A stretch of DNA of 64,000 bases, taken from NCBI RefSeq assembly GCF_018860855.1, contig NZ_JAHKQE010000020.1, positions 124,001 through 188,000 on the forward strand, given 5' to 3'. Shown here one piece after another: positions 17,288 through 26,731 of the stretch; positions within the stretch are counted from its first letter, which is position 1; every line of letters begins with the position of its first letter. Below the pieces are notes generated by a model. It ran no database searches and was not told the origin of the DNA. It saw nothing but the letters and a program-made list of their open reading frames with translations. The translations under genes were made by a program, and so were the position numbers. Source of the stretch: Amphritea atlantica (GTDB taxonomy: Bacteria; Pseudomonadota; Gammaproteobacteria; Pseudomonadales; Balneatricaceae).

Positions 17288-17609
17288 CTGAGCCCTCCTG
17301 ATAAGGTCCGGTTAGCATCATGATGTTCATATATAATTCCTGTTAAGAATAATATGAGAGCCAGACAGCCTCCTCAATTGTCATGAAGAGGTACAACCAA
17401 GTAGGTATCTCGTCGTGGAACGAAAAAATCAACTAAAAGCAGAGATGAAAAATTCCGACAGCCATACACTCAAATCTCTAGAGACCATTGATAAACGGCT
17501 TAAACAGAGACATAAAAAGCACGTTCAGTGAAGAGCATTGACCACTATCATCTCCTACCGACTTAGGAACTGTTATCCTTTATGACTGCAAAACATAACG
17601 GATCAACTC
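17288..17609. other. Divergent promoter region between dmmA and the radical SAM gene
   Basis: This 322-base interval separates divergent genes and should hold both promoters; I see no consensus sigma-54 site. It contains one short charged reading frame, listed separately. Confidence 0.5.
17415..17531 (+). CDS. Possible 38-residue charged peptide
   Basis: A GTG-initiated frame encodes a Lys-rich helical peptide (ERKNQLKAEMKNSDSH through KRLKQRHKKHVQ). The ribosome site is weak. Composition is protein-like and the frame ends 78 bases before the radical SAM gene, but there is no homology I know, so it may be chance. Confidence 0.3.
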   Translation: MERKNQLKAEMKNSDSHTLKSLETIDKRLKQRHKKHVQ

Positions 17610-18320
17610 ATGCATTCCCTAAAGCACAACGCTGAGCAAGGCCTCGAAGTAGCAGAGCAAAAGCTCGATATTCTACGCCCCAATCAAAGCCATCCGACCT
17701 CGCAAGCTAACACCACAGCTCATGATGAAACACTGGTGTATCAGATAGGCAATAACCTTTACATTAACCTAACCGATCGCTGTACTTTGACCTGCCAGTT
17801 TTGCCCAAAACATAATGGCTGTACTGACGTCAAAGGCTATGATTTAGCTTTAGAAGTGCGTCCTCCGGCACAACAGATCATCGACTTGATCGCTGATCCA
17901 AGTCGCTACGATTGCATTGTCTTTTGTGGTTATGGCGAGCCGACTCTGCGACTCAAACCATTATTAGAGATAGCTCATTGGGTAAAACAACATGGAGGCA
18001 AAACTCGACTAAACACTGATGGCTTAGGAAATCTGGTGAATAAACGTAATATACTGCCAGAGTTGAGTGAATATATTGATGCATTGTCTATCTCACTCAA
18101 TGCTCACAACGAAGCCACCTATATTCAGCATTGCCAGCCAGCGCTGCCGGGGTCTTATGAGGCCATGCTCGCGTTTGTTGCCCTAGCACCACACTATATA
18201 AAAGAGGTTAGTGCCAGCGCGATCAACGGATTAGAAGGGGTGGATATCGCAGCCTGTCGTCAACTGGCAGAAAGTCGAGGGGTACACTTTAAACAACGAG
18301 AACTCGACGTGGTGGGTTAA
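17610..18320 (+). CDS. TatD-associated-type radical SAM protein
   Basis: Radical S-adenosylmethionine protein of 236 residues. The iron-sulfur motif is CTLTCQFC (C-x3-C-x2-C), preceded by VYQIGNNLYINLTDRC, a segment characteristic of the family usually linked to TatD nucleases (TIGR04038 type). Further motifs are FCGYGEPTLRL (the G-E-P-T SAM site) and LNTDGLGNLVNKRNILPEL. The N-terminal 45 residues are an extra polar extension. No tatD gene is in the window, so the usual partner is missing locally. The substrate of the family is unknown. Confidence 0.85.
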   Translation: MHSLKHNAEQGLEVAEQKLDILRPNQSHPTSQANTTAHDETLVYQIGNNLYINLTDRCTLTCQFCPKHNGCTDVKGYDLALEVRPPAQQIIDLIADPSRYDCIVFCGYGEPTLRLKPLLEIAHWVKQHGGKTRLNTDGLGNLVNKRNILPELSEYIDALSISLNAHNEATYIQHCQPALPGSYEAMLAFVALAPHYIKEVSASAINGLEGVDIAACRQLAESRGVHFKQRELDVVG

Positions 18321-18474
18321 CAGATAGAACTGAAAAGCGACAACCCAATATCAACATCAGTTTGCCATAAAAGACAGCGCAGAACTTAACGTCAAATAGA
18401 AACCGATGTTAACTAAGAACATAAAAAAGCAGCAGTGCGGCGTAAAAGCCACACGGATACAGCGGTATCATCCG

Positions 18475-20127
18475 CTATAACCGTTCCTGACTCCATTGCG
18501 TGAAAGCGTCTTTAGGCATTGGACGCCCTAAATAATAGCCCTGAACAAGGTCACAACCTTCCGCTTGCAACAATGCCAATGTTTCCGAATTTTCTACCCC
18601 TTCAGCGGTTACTTCTAACCCCAAGTTATGGGCCAGATTGATGGTGGCGTTAACAATCACCGCATCACTTTCGTTATGGACAATATCAGAGACAAAAGAG
18701 CGGTCGATTTTAAGCTCTTTCAGAGGCAACTGTTTCAAATAAGACAACGATGAATAGCCCGTGCCGTAGTCATCAATTGAGAACTGGAATCCCATCGCGT
18801 GGATACGATTAATGACCGCCATCGCGGCATCTGGGTCGGTCATCAATGAGCTTTCGGTAATTTCAAGGGTAATCCATTTAGGGTTAATACCCACAGCCCC
18901 TTTGATGCCAGCAATAAGATCGGGCAATTCTGGATTATTCAAGTCTTTAGCCGAGAGGTTTATCGAGAGCACAATATCGAGTCCCTCTTGATGCCACTTA
19001 GCACACTGCGCAAAGCCCTCCTGTATGACCCAACAGGTGAGCCCTTGAATCAACCTTGATCGCTCCATTAGTGGAATAAACAGATCAGGTGCAAGTAAAC
19101 CATGCTTAGGGTGATTCCAACGCACCAATGCTTCCGCCCCTGTTAACACGCCATCTTCAACCCTAATTTTAGGTTGATAGAAAAGCTCTAACTCCTGATT
19201 TTCAATGGCCTGATGAAGTTCGCTCATTAGCGTTAACTGTTTCGGGCTATGGGCGTCAAACGAAGAATCATATACGGCACTGCCTTTATTGGAGTTCTGC
19301 GCCATATAGAGTGCAATACCCGCACGCTGTACCAACGTATCGACGTCAGTACCGTGTTGAGGGAAGTGAACAATGCCAATATTCGCCTGAGCAGACAACT
19401 TCACCTGCTCGATATAAAACACATCATGCAGTACCCGGTGGATACTGTCGGCCAACTCCAACACCTGCTTTTCAGACAGGTGCTCACTAATCAGCAAACT
19501 GAACATATTGCTTTCCAAGCGGGCAATAGTCCATGGCGGCGGAAATGCGCTTTCCAGACGTACAGCAATCTGTTTAATCAGACTGTCGCTACTGTTACGG
19601 CCTAGTGTGTCACTAATCTCTTTATAATTAGACACTTCCACCAGCAACACGGAAAATTCAGTCTTTCCCCTTGGGGAAACAATTTGTTGCTCCACTCGGT
19701 CATAAAATAGCTCTTTATTCGGCATATCGGTGAGGAGATCATGGGTAATACTATGGCGGGCCTGCTTTTCAAAGTTATCGGCTTTATCCCGTAACTCTTT
19801 GGTCTGATCCATCACCATCGCACTGGCCTCATAGGCAAGCACCGTGCTGGAGTACTGTCCCCAAAAGGCGAAAACAAAAGGGATGACATCCAAAATCCAG
19901 AGGGCAAAGTTCGTTTTCTGAACGTTGATCAAACTTGTAATACTGATATTGCCATATTCAAGATGAGACACAGTAAGGGTAGCAACAATCAATGCAATAA
20001 CAGCAATTGAAATCCCCTGCCAAGCCGTTTTGGATACACGGGATCGCAGAACTTTGACATTATTATGCAGAAAATCACTGGTGGAACCGCTTCTAACATT
20101 CACAACTAAACTCCTTGTTGTCGTCAT
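18475..20127 (-). CDS. Membrane-anchored EAL phosphodiesterase with degenerate GGDEF
   Basis: Cyclic di-GMP signalling protein of 550 residues. Two membrane helices near the N-terminus (about 36-55 and 77-95) lead to a GGDEF-like domain with LTDMPNKELFYDRV. Its signature site reads RLESNMFSLL instead of GGDEF, so it is probably not a cyclase. The EAL domain is intact: GAEALVRWNHPKHGLL (EAL motif), LEITESSLM, SIDDYGTGYSSLSYLKQLPL and KIDRSFVSD. It should therefore degrade c-di-GMP, possibly with the GGDEF part acting as a GTP or substrate sensor. AAGGAG precedes the ATG. Target process unknown. Confidence 0.9.
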   Translation of the reverse strand: MTTTRSLVVNVRSGSTSDFLHNNVKVLRSRVSKTAWQGISIAVIALIVATLTVSHLEYGNISITSLINVQKTNFALWILDVIPFVFAFWGQYSSTVLAYEASAMVMDQTKELRDKADNFEKQARHSITHDLLTDMPNKELFYDRVEQQIVSPRGKTEFSVLLVEVSNYKEISDTLGRNSSDSLIKQIAVRLESAFPPPWTIARLESNMFSLLISEHLSEKQVLELADSIHRVLHDVFYIEQVKLSAQANIGIVHFPQHGTDVDTLVQRAGIALYMAQNSNKGSAVYDSSFDAHSPKQLTLMSELHQAIENQELELFYQPKIRVEDGVLTGAEALVRWNHPKHGLLAPDLFIPLMERSRLIQGLTCWVIQEGFAQCAKWHQEGLDIVLSINLSAKDLNNPELPDLIAGIKGAVGINPKWITLEITESSLMTDPDAAMAVINRIHAMGFQFSIDDYGTGYSSLSYLKQLPLKELKIDRSFVSDIVHNESDAVIVNATINLAHNLGLEVTAEGVENSETLALLQAEGCDLVQGYYLGRPMPKDAFTQWSQERL

Positions 20128-20308
20128 TCACTTCCCGATACCAACAATATACAGAGAACAGCTGCCTTAATGCTTGATCAATATCAGCAAACTGACTAAT
20201 GCCTTCCGGTTCTGTATTAAGCTGGCATACAACAATGACTCGATTAAACCACGATAGAATCACGCTCGCATCATGCACCAACAGGCATCTGAGATGCTTA
20301 TTATCTCA
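20093..20308 (-). pseudogene. Fragmentary reading frame overlapping the EAL gene start
   Basis: An open stretch on the minus strand encodes protein-like sequence (DASVILSWFNRVIVVCQLN, FADIDQALRQLFSVYCWY) and ends inside the start of the EAL gene. It has no ATG or GTG with a ribosome site; only a poor TTG start is available. It looks like the 3' part of a small gene that lost its start, or it is a chance frame. Confidence 0.3.
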
Positions 20309-20349
20309 CTTGCTAATAATGTAGATTTCCTTCCCGTTGAATAACGTCA

Positions 20350-20616
20350 TCACATCATCAATGTACGATAACTGACTTTATGTTTCAATTGCTTGTACGG
20401 CAACAAATCGCATTCCCGAACGACCTCACGCCTGAACAATCCCTGCGTATATATGGCATCATTTTTAGTGTCTTTAACAAAAGATTGAATAGGCTGAGGT
20501 GAGATTAATCGAATGTTCTGCCCCTGATTCAGATAGAGGCGGCTAGATTGCTGCGCGTGAACAAAGGCTGTCAATACAATCAAGCAGAGGATAATTGAGC
20601 GATAAACGTTATACGC
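20350..20616 (-). pseudogene. Small secreted-protein frame lacking a start codon
   Basis: The open frame reads VYRSIILCLIVLTAFVHAQQ at its N-terminal side, a convincing signal peptide with cleavage before QQ. It continues with SSRLYLNQGQNIRLISPQP, then to KQLKHKVSYRTLMM. No ATG or GTG lies upstream in frame, and the TTG at 20583 would cut the signal peptide in half. I read it as a broken or misread small gene for a secreted protein. A sequencing error near 20600-20620 would restore it. Confidence 0.4.
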
Positions 20617-20648
20617 TTATGATGAGAAAGTTTCTTTTTACAGACGCG

Positions 20649-20723
20649 TTAATCGTAGGCATCAACACCGAGCAAATGACAAGAGAGCCTACTAAAACTA
20701 ATACCAAGAATTTTGATAGGCAT
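20649..20723 (-). pseudogene. Short frame with ideal ribosome site, likely frameshifted
   Basis: An ATG with AAGGAG eight bases upstream opens a 24-codon frame. Removing one base in the AAAA run after the third codon would join it to another frame that encodes a strongly hydrophobic segment (FLVLVLVGSLVICSVLMPT), as in a small membrane or secreted protein. The combination suggests a recent frameshift or a sequence error. Confidence 0.35.
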
Positions 20724-20914
20724 GAGAGGTTCTCCTTATTGGCTCACAGCTTTCGAGCATAGCGGCTTAATGACAAGGAAAACCATTTCATTAACCCCCT
20801 GAATTCGGGGAGTAAGACAGCTGAGAATAACCACTCATTGTTATTGAAAACGAGGATACAGCGGTGTTGTTCGACCGCTACTCGGCCGAACAACAACCCA
20901 TCAATGACAACTTC

Positions 20915-23900
20915 TTATTCAGAAGCTGCGATCAGGCTAGCATTACCGCCAGCTGCCGTAGTATCGATACACAGATGCCGTTCAAGCGAGAAACGATCCG
21001 CCGCATGACGTTCAGTAATCAACGGAATAATCACCCCTTCACGCGAAGCCAAAGCCACTCGATAAGCTTGTAGCAGTGTCAAATCTGCACCACTCGCAAC
21101 GGCGGCAAAGCCTGTTACATCGGCCAACGCATCGGGCTGTAACAATCCATTAATCGCTTTAATTGGCAAACCACTATCGATTGCCACTTGGCACTCGGCC
21201 ACCGCTTTTGGCGCTACGACAACCACAGCATTGCCTTGTGATAAGGCCAATACAGCATGACTCATCGCGGTTGCCAAATCAGGCCCTAAGCAGAGGACAA
21301 CACCTCGCGCATGGGTCGACAGAACATTCAGTTCACCGGTCGGCCCAGGCATAACCTCGGCCTCATGTTGCAACGCTGCAAAATCGACATCCTGACCATT
21401 GAACAGCGTTTGAAGCCGATCAAGCCGGTCATTATTAGCGGCCCACTGGCTATTATCCAGACTATCGATCGCCTGTTGCAATGAAGCGCTACCGACTATC
21501 GCAGTCAAATCAGATGTAACTGGCGTCACAGATTCGGTCCGCATAAAGCGTTTCACATATTGCGGACCACCAGCCTTAGGACCGGTACCCGATAAGCCTT
21601 CGCCGCCAAATGGCTGAGACCCAACAACGGCTCCGATCTGGTTGCGGTTAACGTATAGATTACCCGCTTTAATACGGTTGCAGATCTGATTGACTCGATT
21701 ATCAACCCGAGTATGCAGGCCAAAGGTCAGACCGTAACCCGTCGCATTGATGCTATCAACAACCTGATCAAGACAATCAGCATCGAAAGTGACCACATGC
21801 AGAACAGGACCAAAAATCTCCTCCTCCAGTTCAGCAATACTTTCTATTTTAATCACCGTCGGCGCGACAAACAGACCTTGCTCTGGAACCGCCAGTGACT
21901 TCAGCACTTTGCCTTTAGCTGCATACTTAGCACAGTGTGCTTCGATCTTAGCTTTAGCCGTCTGATCGATCACGGGACCAACATCAGTACTCAACAACGC
22001 TGGATTACCGACACGTAACTCATCCATCGCACCAAACAACATTTCCAGTAAGTTATCGGCAATATCTTTCTGCAGATAAAGCACCCGCAATGCAGAACAA
22101 CGCTGACCTGCACTCTGAAAAGAAGATGCAAGAACGTCCCGTACCACCTGTTCTGGCAACGCAGTAGAGTCGACGATCATCGCATTCATACCGCCGGTCT
22201 CAGCCACTAACGGCGCGTCAGGCGCCATATTTTCTGCCATGACTCGGTTAATCCGCTGCGCGGTCAATGTTGAACCGGTAAAGCAGACTCCGGCAATTCG
22301 GCTATCCGATGTTAATGGTGCGCCAACAGCCACCCCACTACCTGGCAGCAATTGAATCACATCCGCAGGAATCCCCGCTTGATGCATCAATGCAACGGTA
22401 CGCGCAGCAATCAACGGCGTTTGATCAGCCGGCTTTGCCAATACCGCATTTCCAGCAGCCAGCGCCGCTAATACTTGACCAGAGAAAATAGCCATAGGGA
22501 AGTTCCACGGCGAGATACAGGTAATCACGCCACGTGCTTCGCCTTCCGCTGCATTTCGTTCAGCTTCATTGGCATAGAAGCGGGCAAAATCAACCGCTTC
22601 ACGCAGTTCGCCAACAGCATCCAGCAAGGTCTTACCCGCTTCACGGGTCACCAAAGTAAAGAGCTCTGCAGCATTTTGCTCTAGTAGATCAGCAAACTGA
22701 CGCAGACACGCGGCCCGTTCAGTGGAGGCTTTTTGTGACCAACGACCAAAACCTTCCTGAGCCGCCACGATCGCCGTTTCAATATCCCCCGCCGCGCTGT
22801 TAATAACCTGCCCAACACAATCATCCGGAATCGCTGGATTGTGAATAGCGACCGTTTCATGGCTCACAGAACTACCCGCAATCATCGGTGCCGCGTGCCA
22901 TTGGGCTGTTTTAAACTCGGCTTGCTGGGCTTCAAGCTCAGCAATCTGCACCGGATCGGTAAGATCCCAACCACGAGCATTTTTACGTTTATCACCAAAC
23001 AGCGCCTCAGGACGCGCAATTGCAGCACTACTAATGTTATCGCCCATCGCCTCAATAGCGGCAAATGGGTCCCGAGCGATCTCTTCCGGTTTAATACGGG
23101 TATCAACGATCTGATTAACGAAGGAGCTATTAGCGCCATTTTCTAACAAACGACGCACCAGATAAGCCAGCAGATCTCGGTGAGCACCGACAGGTGCATA
23201 GATACGACAGCGCGTACCCTGAGCTTGCAGAACCGTATCGTGCAGCGATTCGCCCATGCCATGCAGTCGCTGGAACTCAAACTTTTTGTTATCCAAGTGA
23301 CGCGCCAAATGCAGTATCCCTGACACGGAATGAGCATTATGAGTGGCAAACTGAGGATAGATACGATCGGTCATCCCCAACAGTTTTTCGGCACAACACA
23401 GATAAGACACATCGGAGTTCACTTTACGGGTATAGACGGGGAAACCATCCAATCCCATCTCTTGCGCGCGTTTAATCTCCGCATCCCAATAAGCGCCCTT
23501 AACCAAGCGAACCATAATTTTACGATCTAGGCGCGTCGCCAAAGCATATAACCATTCCAGTACGAATGAAGTCCGTGGGCCAAACGCTTGTACAACAATA
23601 CCGAAACCATCCCAGTCGGCTAATGATTCATCAGCGAGTACCGCTTCAATCACATCGAGAGAAAGATCGAGACGATCCTGTTCTTCAGCATCGATATTGA
23701 AACCCATATTGGCCTGCTTAGCCTGCTGCGCCAATGTTTTAGTTCGCTCAACGAGTTCGGTCATCACTCGATCTTTCTGGGCAAACTCATAACGAGCATG
23801 TAACGCAGAAAGTTTTACCGAGATACCCGGATTCATACGGATATCCGAATGGATACAAGCGGGTGTTAACTTACCAATAGCAACGCTATAAGCTTGATGA

Positions 23901-24538
23901 TAGCGCAGCGCATCGGCATCGGTACGCGCCGCTTCACCCAGCATATCGTATGAGTAAGAATACCCCTGCTTCTCGAGTTTACGGGCCCGCTTAGTCGCCT
24001 CTTCAATCGTCCGTCCTAAGACAAACTGACGTCCCAGCTCTTTCATCGCTTGGCCTACGGCGGTACGTACCAAGGGTTCACCAAGGCGTTTAACCATGCC
24101 ACGAACCGTTTGTGTAACACCTTTATCTTCGCTTGGCGCAATCAGTTTACCGGTCAGTAATAATGCCCAGGTAGAGGAGTTGACTAAGGATGACTTCGAT
24201 TTACCCAAGTGCTCTCCCCAATTACCTGAGGCCACTTTATCTTCAATCAAAGCATCAATGGTTAACGCATCAGGCACCCGCAGCAAGGCTTCAGCCAAGC
24301 ACATCAGGGCAACACCTTCTTTCGTGGTTAAACCGTATTCGCCAAGAAACTTTTCCATCATTGAAGGTGAGCTATCCTGACGAACACTGGTTACCAGTTG
24401 TGCTGCATTTGTAGAGATTTGCTGACGATCTTCAATCGTCATGCGGGCATTACTCATCAGTTCACGGATGATCTGACTTTCATTAGCCAGATAATGCTCT
24501 CGAATTTTTATCCGTAACTGGTCGGTTGTATTGGTCAT
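20915..24538 (-). CDS. putA: Bifunctional proline dehydrogenase / P5C dehydrogenase
   Basis: PutA oxidises proline to glutamate in two steps: FAD-dependent proline dehydrogenase, then NAD-dependent pyrroline-5-carboxylate dehydrogenase. The 1207 residues contain the PRODH barrel (FNIDAEEQDRLDLSLDVIE, MVRLVKGAYWDAEIKRAQ, THNAHSVSGI, FQRLHGMGE) and the aldehyde dehydrogenase domain (CISPWNFPMAIF, VAETGGMNAMIVDS, catalytic Cys in SAGQRCSALRV). After this comes a C-terminal region of about 200 residues as in long PutA proteins. The ribbon-helix-helix DNA-binding domain of E. coli PutA is absent at the N-terminus, so it does not self-regulate. Next to putP and the glutamate dehydrogenase gene it forms a proline-to-2-oxoglutarate route. 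Confidence 0.95.
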   Translation of the reverse strand: MTNTTDQLRIKIREHYLANESQIIRELMSNARMTIEDRQQISTNAAQLVTSVRQDSSPSMMEKFLGEYGLTTKEGVALMCLAEALLRVPDALTIDALIEDKVASGNWGEHLGKSKSSLVNSSTWALLLTGKLIAPSEDKGVTQTVRGMVKRLGEPLVRTAVGQAMKELGRQFVLGRTIEEATKRARKLEKQGYSYSYDMLGEAARTDADALRYHQAYSVAIGKLTPACIHSDIRMNPGISVKLSALHARYEFAQKDRVMTELVERTKTLAQQAKQANMGFNIDAEEQDRLDLSLDVIEAVLADESLADWDGFGIVVQAFGPRTSFVLEWLYALATRLDRKIMVRLVKGAYWDAEIKRAQEMGLDGFPVYTRKVNSDVSYLCCAEKLLGMTDRIYPQFATHNAHSVSGILHLARHLDNKKFEFQRLHGMGESLHDTVLQAQGTRCRIYAPVGAHRDLLAYLVRRLLENGANSSFVNQIVDTRIKPEEIARDPFAAIEAMGDNISSAAIARPEALFGDKRKNARGWDLTDPVQIAELEAQQAEFKTAQWHAAPMIAGSSVSHETVAIHNPAIPDDCVGQVINSAAGDIETAIVAAQEGFGRWSQKASTERAACLRQFADLLEQNAAELFTLVTREAGKTLLDAVGELREAVDFARFYANEAERNAAEGEARGVITCISPWNFPMAIFSGQVLAALAAGNAVLAKPADQTPLIAARTVALMHQAGIPADVIQLLPGSGVAVGAPLTSDSRIAGVCFTGSTLTAQRINRVMAENMAPDAPLVAETGGMNAMIVDSTALPEQVVRDVLASSFQSAGQRCSALRVLYLQKDIADNLLEMLFGAMDELRVGNPALLSTDVGPVIDQTAKAKIEAHCAKYAAKGKVLKSLAVPEQGLFVAPTVIKIESIAELEEEIFGPVLHVVTFDADCLDQVVDSINATGYGLTFGLHTRVDNRVNQICNRIKAGNLYVNRNQIGAVVGSQPFGGEGLSGTGPKAGGPQYVKRFMRTESVTPVTSDLTAIVGSASLQQAIDSLDNSQWAANNDRLDRLQTLFNGQDVDFAALQHEAEVMPGPTGELNVLSTHARGVVLCLGPDLATAMSHAVLALSQGNAVVVVAPKAVAECQVAIDSGLPIKAINGLLQPDALADVTGFAAVASGADLTLLQAYRVALASREGVIIPLITERHAADRFSLERHLCIDTTAAGGNASLIAASE

Positions 24539-24744
24539 AATCTCACCTTCAATCGTTATTCCGTTTAACAGCCAACATAAACGGCTTTTGTTTTATCTAT
24601 TGTAACCACAACCAAAAAGTCAGTTTCACTATTTAATCAACATAATTAGATATAAATTCTTTATTTTAAATAAAAAACAACCATTATTTAAAACATATAC
24701 AATAAATACAATTCAATAAGACTATTCATACCCTATCGAATAGA

Positions 24745-24771
24745 CACAAAAAAGCCTCGATAACGAGGCTT
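24745..24771 (-). terminator. Terminator after putP
   Basis: An 8-bp stem (aagcctcg / cgaggctt) with an ATAA loop is followed by six T on the minus strand. It lies about 85 bases past the putP stop. Confidence 0.85.
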
Positions 24772-24809
24772 TATAAACAGTATAGAGCTAGATTCCACCC
24801 GAAGGCGGA

Positions 24810-24847
24810 CTATCTTGTCACATCGGCTTACTCACACGACAAGATAG
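24810..24847. repeat. Inverted repeat just past putP
   Basis: Ten-base perfect arms (ctatcttgtc 24810-24819, gacaagatag 24838-24847) with an 18-base loop. Likely an mRNA 3' structure. Confidence 0.6.
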
Positions 24848-24855
24848 ACGCTGAA

Positions 24856-26325
24856 TCAGTTTTTCAATTCTACCAACACCTTTTCAAAACGCTCTTCGAT
24901 GGCACGCACCGGTGGCGCAGTAAACAGAGTAGCGGCAATAACAGCAATAAAAGCAAACGCCACACCCGGAATAATCTCATAAACGTCAAACCAACCGCCG
25001 GTCAGCTGTTTCCAAACCACAACCGTCACGCCTCCGACAATGATTCCCGCTAATGCACCCGCTTTATTCATCCGCTTCCAGTACAAAGACATAATAAGCG
25101 CAGGTCCGAAGGCCGCGCCAAAACCGGCCCACGCATAAGATACCAAGCCCAATACTTTAGAATCTTTATCCAGAGCAAGATAAGTCGCGATCAAAGCAAT
25201 CACAACCACGGCAATACGACCGACCTGTACCAACTGCTCTTGACTCGCTTCTTTATTAAATAGCGCCTTATAAAAATCTTCAGCCAGTGCTGACGAAGAG
25301 ACCAATAGTTGAGAATCCGCAGTACTCATCACCGCCGCCAGAATCGCAGCCAACAGAATACCCGCAACCGCAGGATGAAACAGGGTATTAACCATGACCA
25401 TAAAGACCGTTTCGTTATCACCTAAGCCTTCAGGCAGATAACCGATAGCCGCCAGACCGATCAGACAAGCGCCGGACATAGAGATACCTGTCCAAACAAC
25501 CGCAATACGGCGCGCAGCCGGAACGGAGTCTTTACTCTTAATACCTTTGAAGCGCGCCAATATATGTGGCTGACCGAAATACCCGAGTCCCCAACCGACT
25601 AATGATAATGTGCCAATCAATGTGATCGCGGTACCATCTTTATTGGTGAACATATTGAGCAATTCGGGATTCTTCGCATTAACCGCCGCTAACGTCGCAT
25701 CCATACCGCCGAGTTCGCCAATAGCCACTAAAGGCACCATCACCAGCGCACCGACCATCAGTAGTCCCTGCACAACATCGGTCCAAGAAACCGCCAGAAA
25801 ACCACCGAACAGGGTATAAGAGATAACCGCAATAGCGCCCAGAAGAACCGCGAGGGTGTAATCGAAACCAAACACGGTTTCAAATAGTTTACCGCCCGCC
25901 ACTAAACCCGAGCTGGTATAGAATAGGAAAAAGACCAAAACAAAAAAGGCTGATACAACGCGCAGGGTATGACTATTGTCATGAAAGCGTTTTTCAAAAT
26001 AGGCAGGTATCGTTAATGCATCACCCGCTTGTTGCGAATAAACTCGCAGACGTTCAGCCACTAGCAACCAGTTCAACCAGGTACCCGCCAGCAATCCACC
26101 CGCCAACCAAAAAGAACCATAACCGGCAACCATCGCATAACCGGGCAATCCCATGAGTAACCAACCACTCATATCCGATGCACCCGCACTGAGTGCACTA
26201 GGAATCGGTCCTAAATTACGTCCACCCAGAACGTAATCAGATAGATCTTGAGTTCGGCGATAAGCCACGATACCAATCGCTAACATCAACACCAAATAGA
26301 TCATAAAAGTAATCGTAATGACCAT
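24856..26325 (-). CDS. putP: Sodium/proline symporter
   Basis: Inner-membrane importer of the sodium:solute symporter family, 489 residues and about 13 helices. PutP-like stretches include LSDYVLGGRNLGPIPSALS, GASDMSGWLLMGLPGYA (sodium and proline site) and AAVMSTADSQLLVSSSALAED. The substrate call rests on family resemblance plus position directly upstream of putA on the same strand. The terminator between them implies separate transcripts. Confidence 0.94.
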   Translation of the reverse strand: MVITITFMIYLVLMLAIGIVAYRRTQDLSDYVLGGRNLGPIPSALSAGASDMSGWLLMGLPGYAMVAGYGSFWLAGGLLAGTWLNWLLVAERLRVYSQQAGDALTIPAYFEKRFHDNSHTLRVVSAFFVLVFFLFYTSSGLVAGGKLFETVFGFDYTLAVLLGAIAVISYTLFGGFLAVSWTDVVQGLLMVGALVMVPLVAIGELGGMDATLAAVNAKNPELLNMFTNKDGTAITLIGTLSLVGWGLGYFGQPHILARFKGIKSKDSVPAARRIAVVWTGISMSGACLIGLAAIGYLPEGLGDNETVFMVMVNTLFHPAVAGILLAAILAAVMSTADSQLLVSSSALAEDFYKALFNKEASQEQLVQVGRIAVVVIALIATYLALDKDSKVLGLVSYAWAGFGAAFGPALIMSLYWKRMNKAGALAGIIVGGVTVVVWKQLTGGWFDVYEIIPGVAFAFIAVIAATLFTAPPVRAIEERFEKVLVELKN

Positions 26326-26731
26326 TCAATCAACCTCATCATTATTATATTTACCGCGGATCTCCGTCGGCATTTTTTATAGCTGGCCGCTCTTCTGCCG
26401 TTAACCCTAAAGCCACAAACCAGCTCAATTAGCCCTATTTACTGAAAAAATAGGCATAAAGAACTGGACCGGGTAAAGGCCAGATGAACGGGCAAGCTTA
26501 CAGAACAACGACTAGACTTTTTACCTTTTTTATAAGCCATTAAGTTAAATTATGGCTATATTTGAATATTATTAACATGAATACGTACTTATATTCACTT
26601 TATGAAGCGAATATGACTCTAACCAAATAAAAAAAGCGACTCAGGAAAAATCCCGAATCGCTCTTAAAACAAAGGTTCTTGCAATCAATTTAACCGCTGC
26701 CTTATCGCTCTGCCGAACGATTGAGCTGCAC
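26326..26731. other. Intergenic region between gdhB and putP
   Basis: This 406-base AT-rich region contains the gdhB terminator and the putP leader. I see no gene or clear operator in it. Confidence 0.5.
26627..26662 (-). terminator. Terminator after the glutamate dehydrogenase gene
   Basis: A 12-bp stem with two imperfect pairs (agcgactcagga / tcccgaatcgct) and an AAAA loop is followed on the minus strand by a run of seven T. Confidence 0.75.

Larger units (their letters stand above)
24539..24855. other. Intergenic region between putP and putA
   Basis: This 317-base AT-rich stretch contains the putP terminator, a second hairpin just past the putP stop, and presumably the putA promoter. No coding frame is credible. 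Confidence 0.5.
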
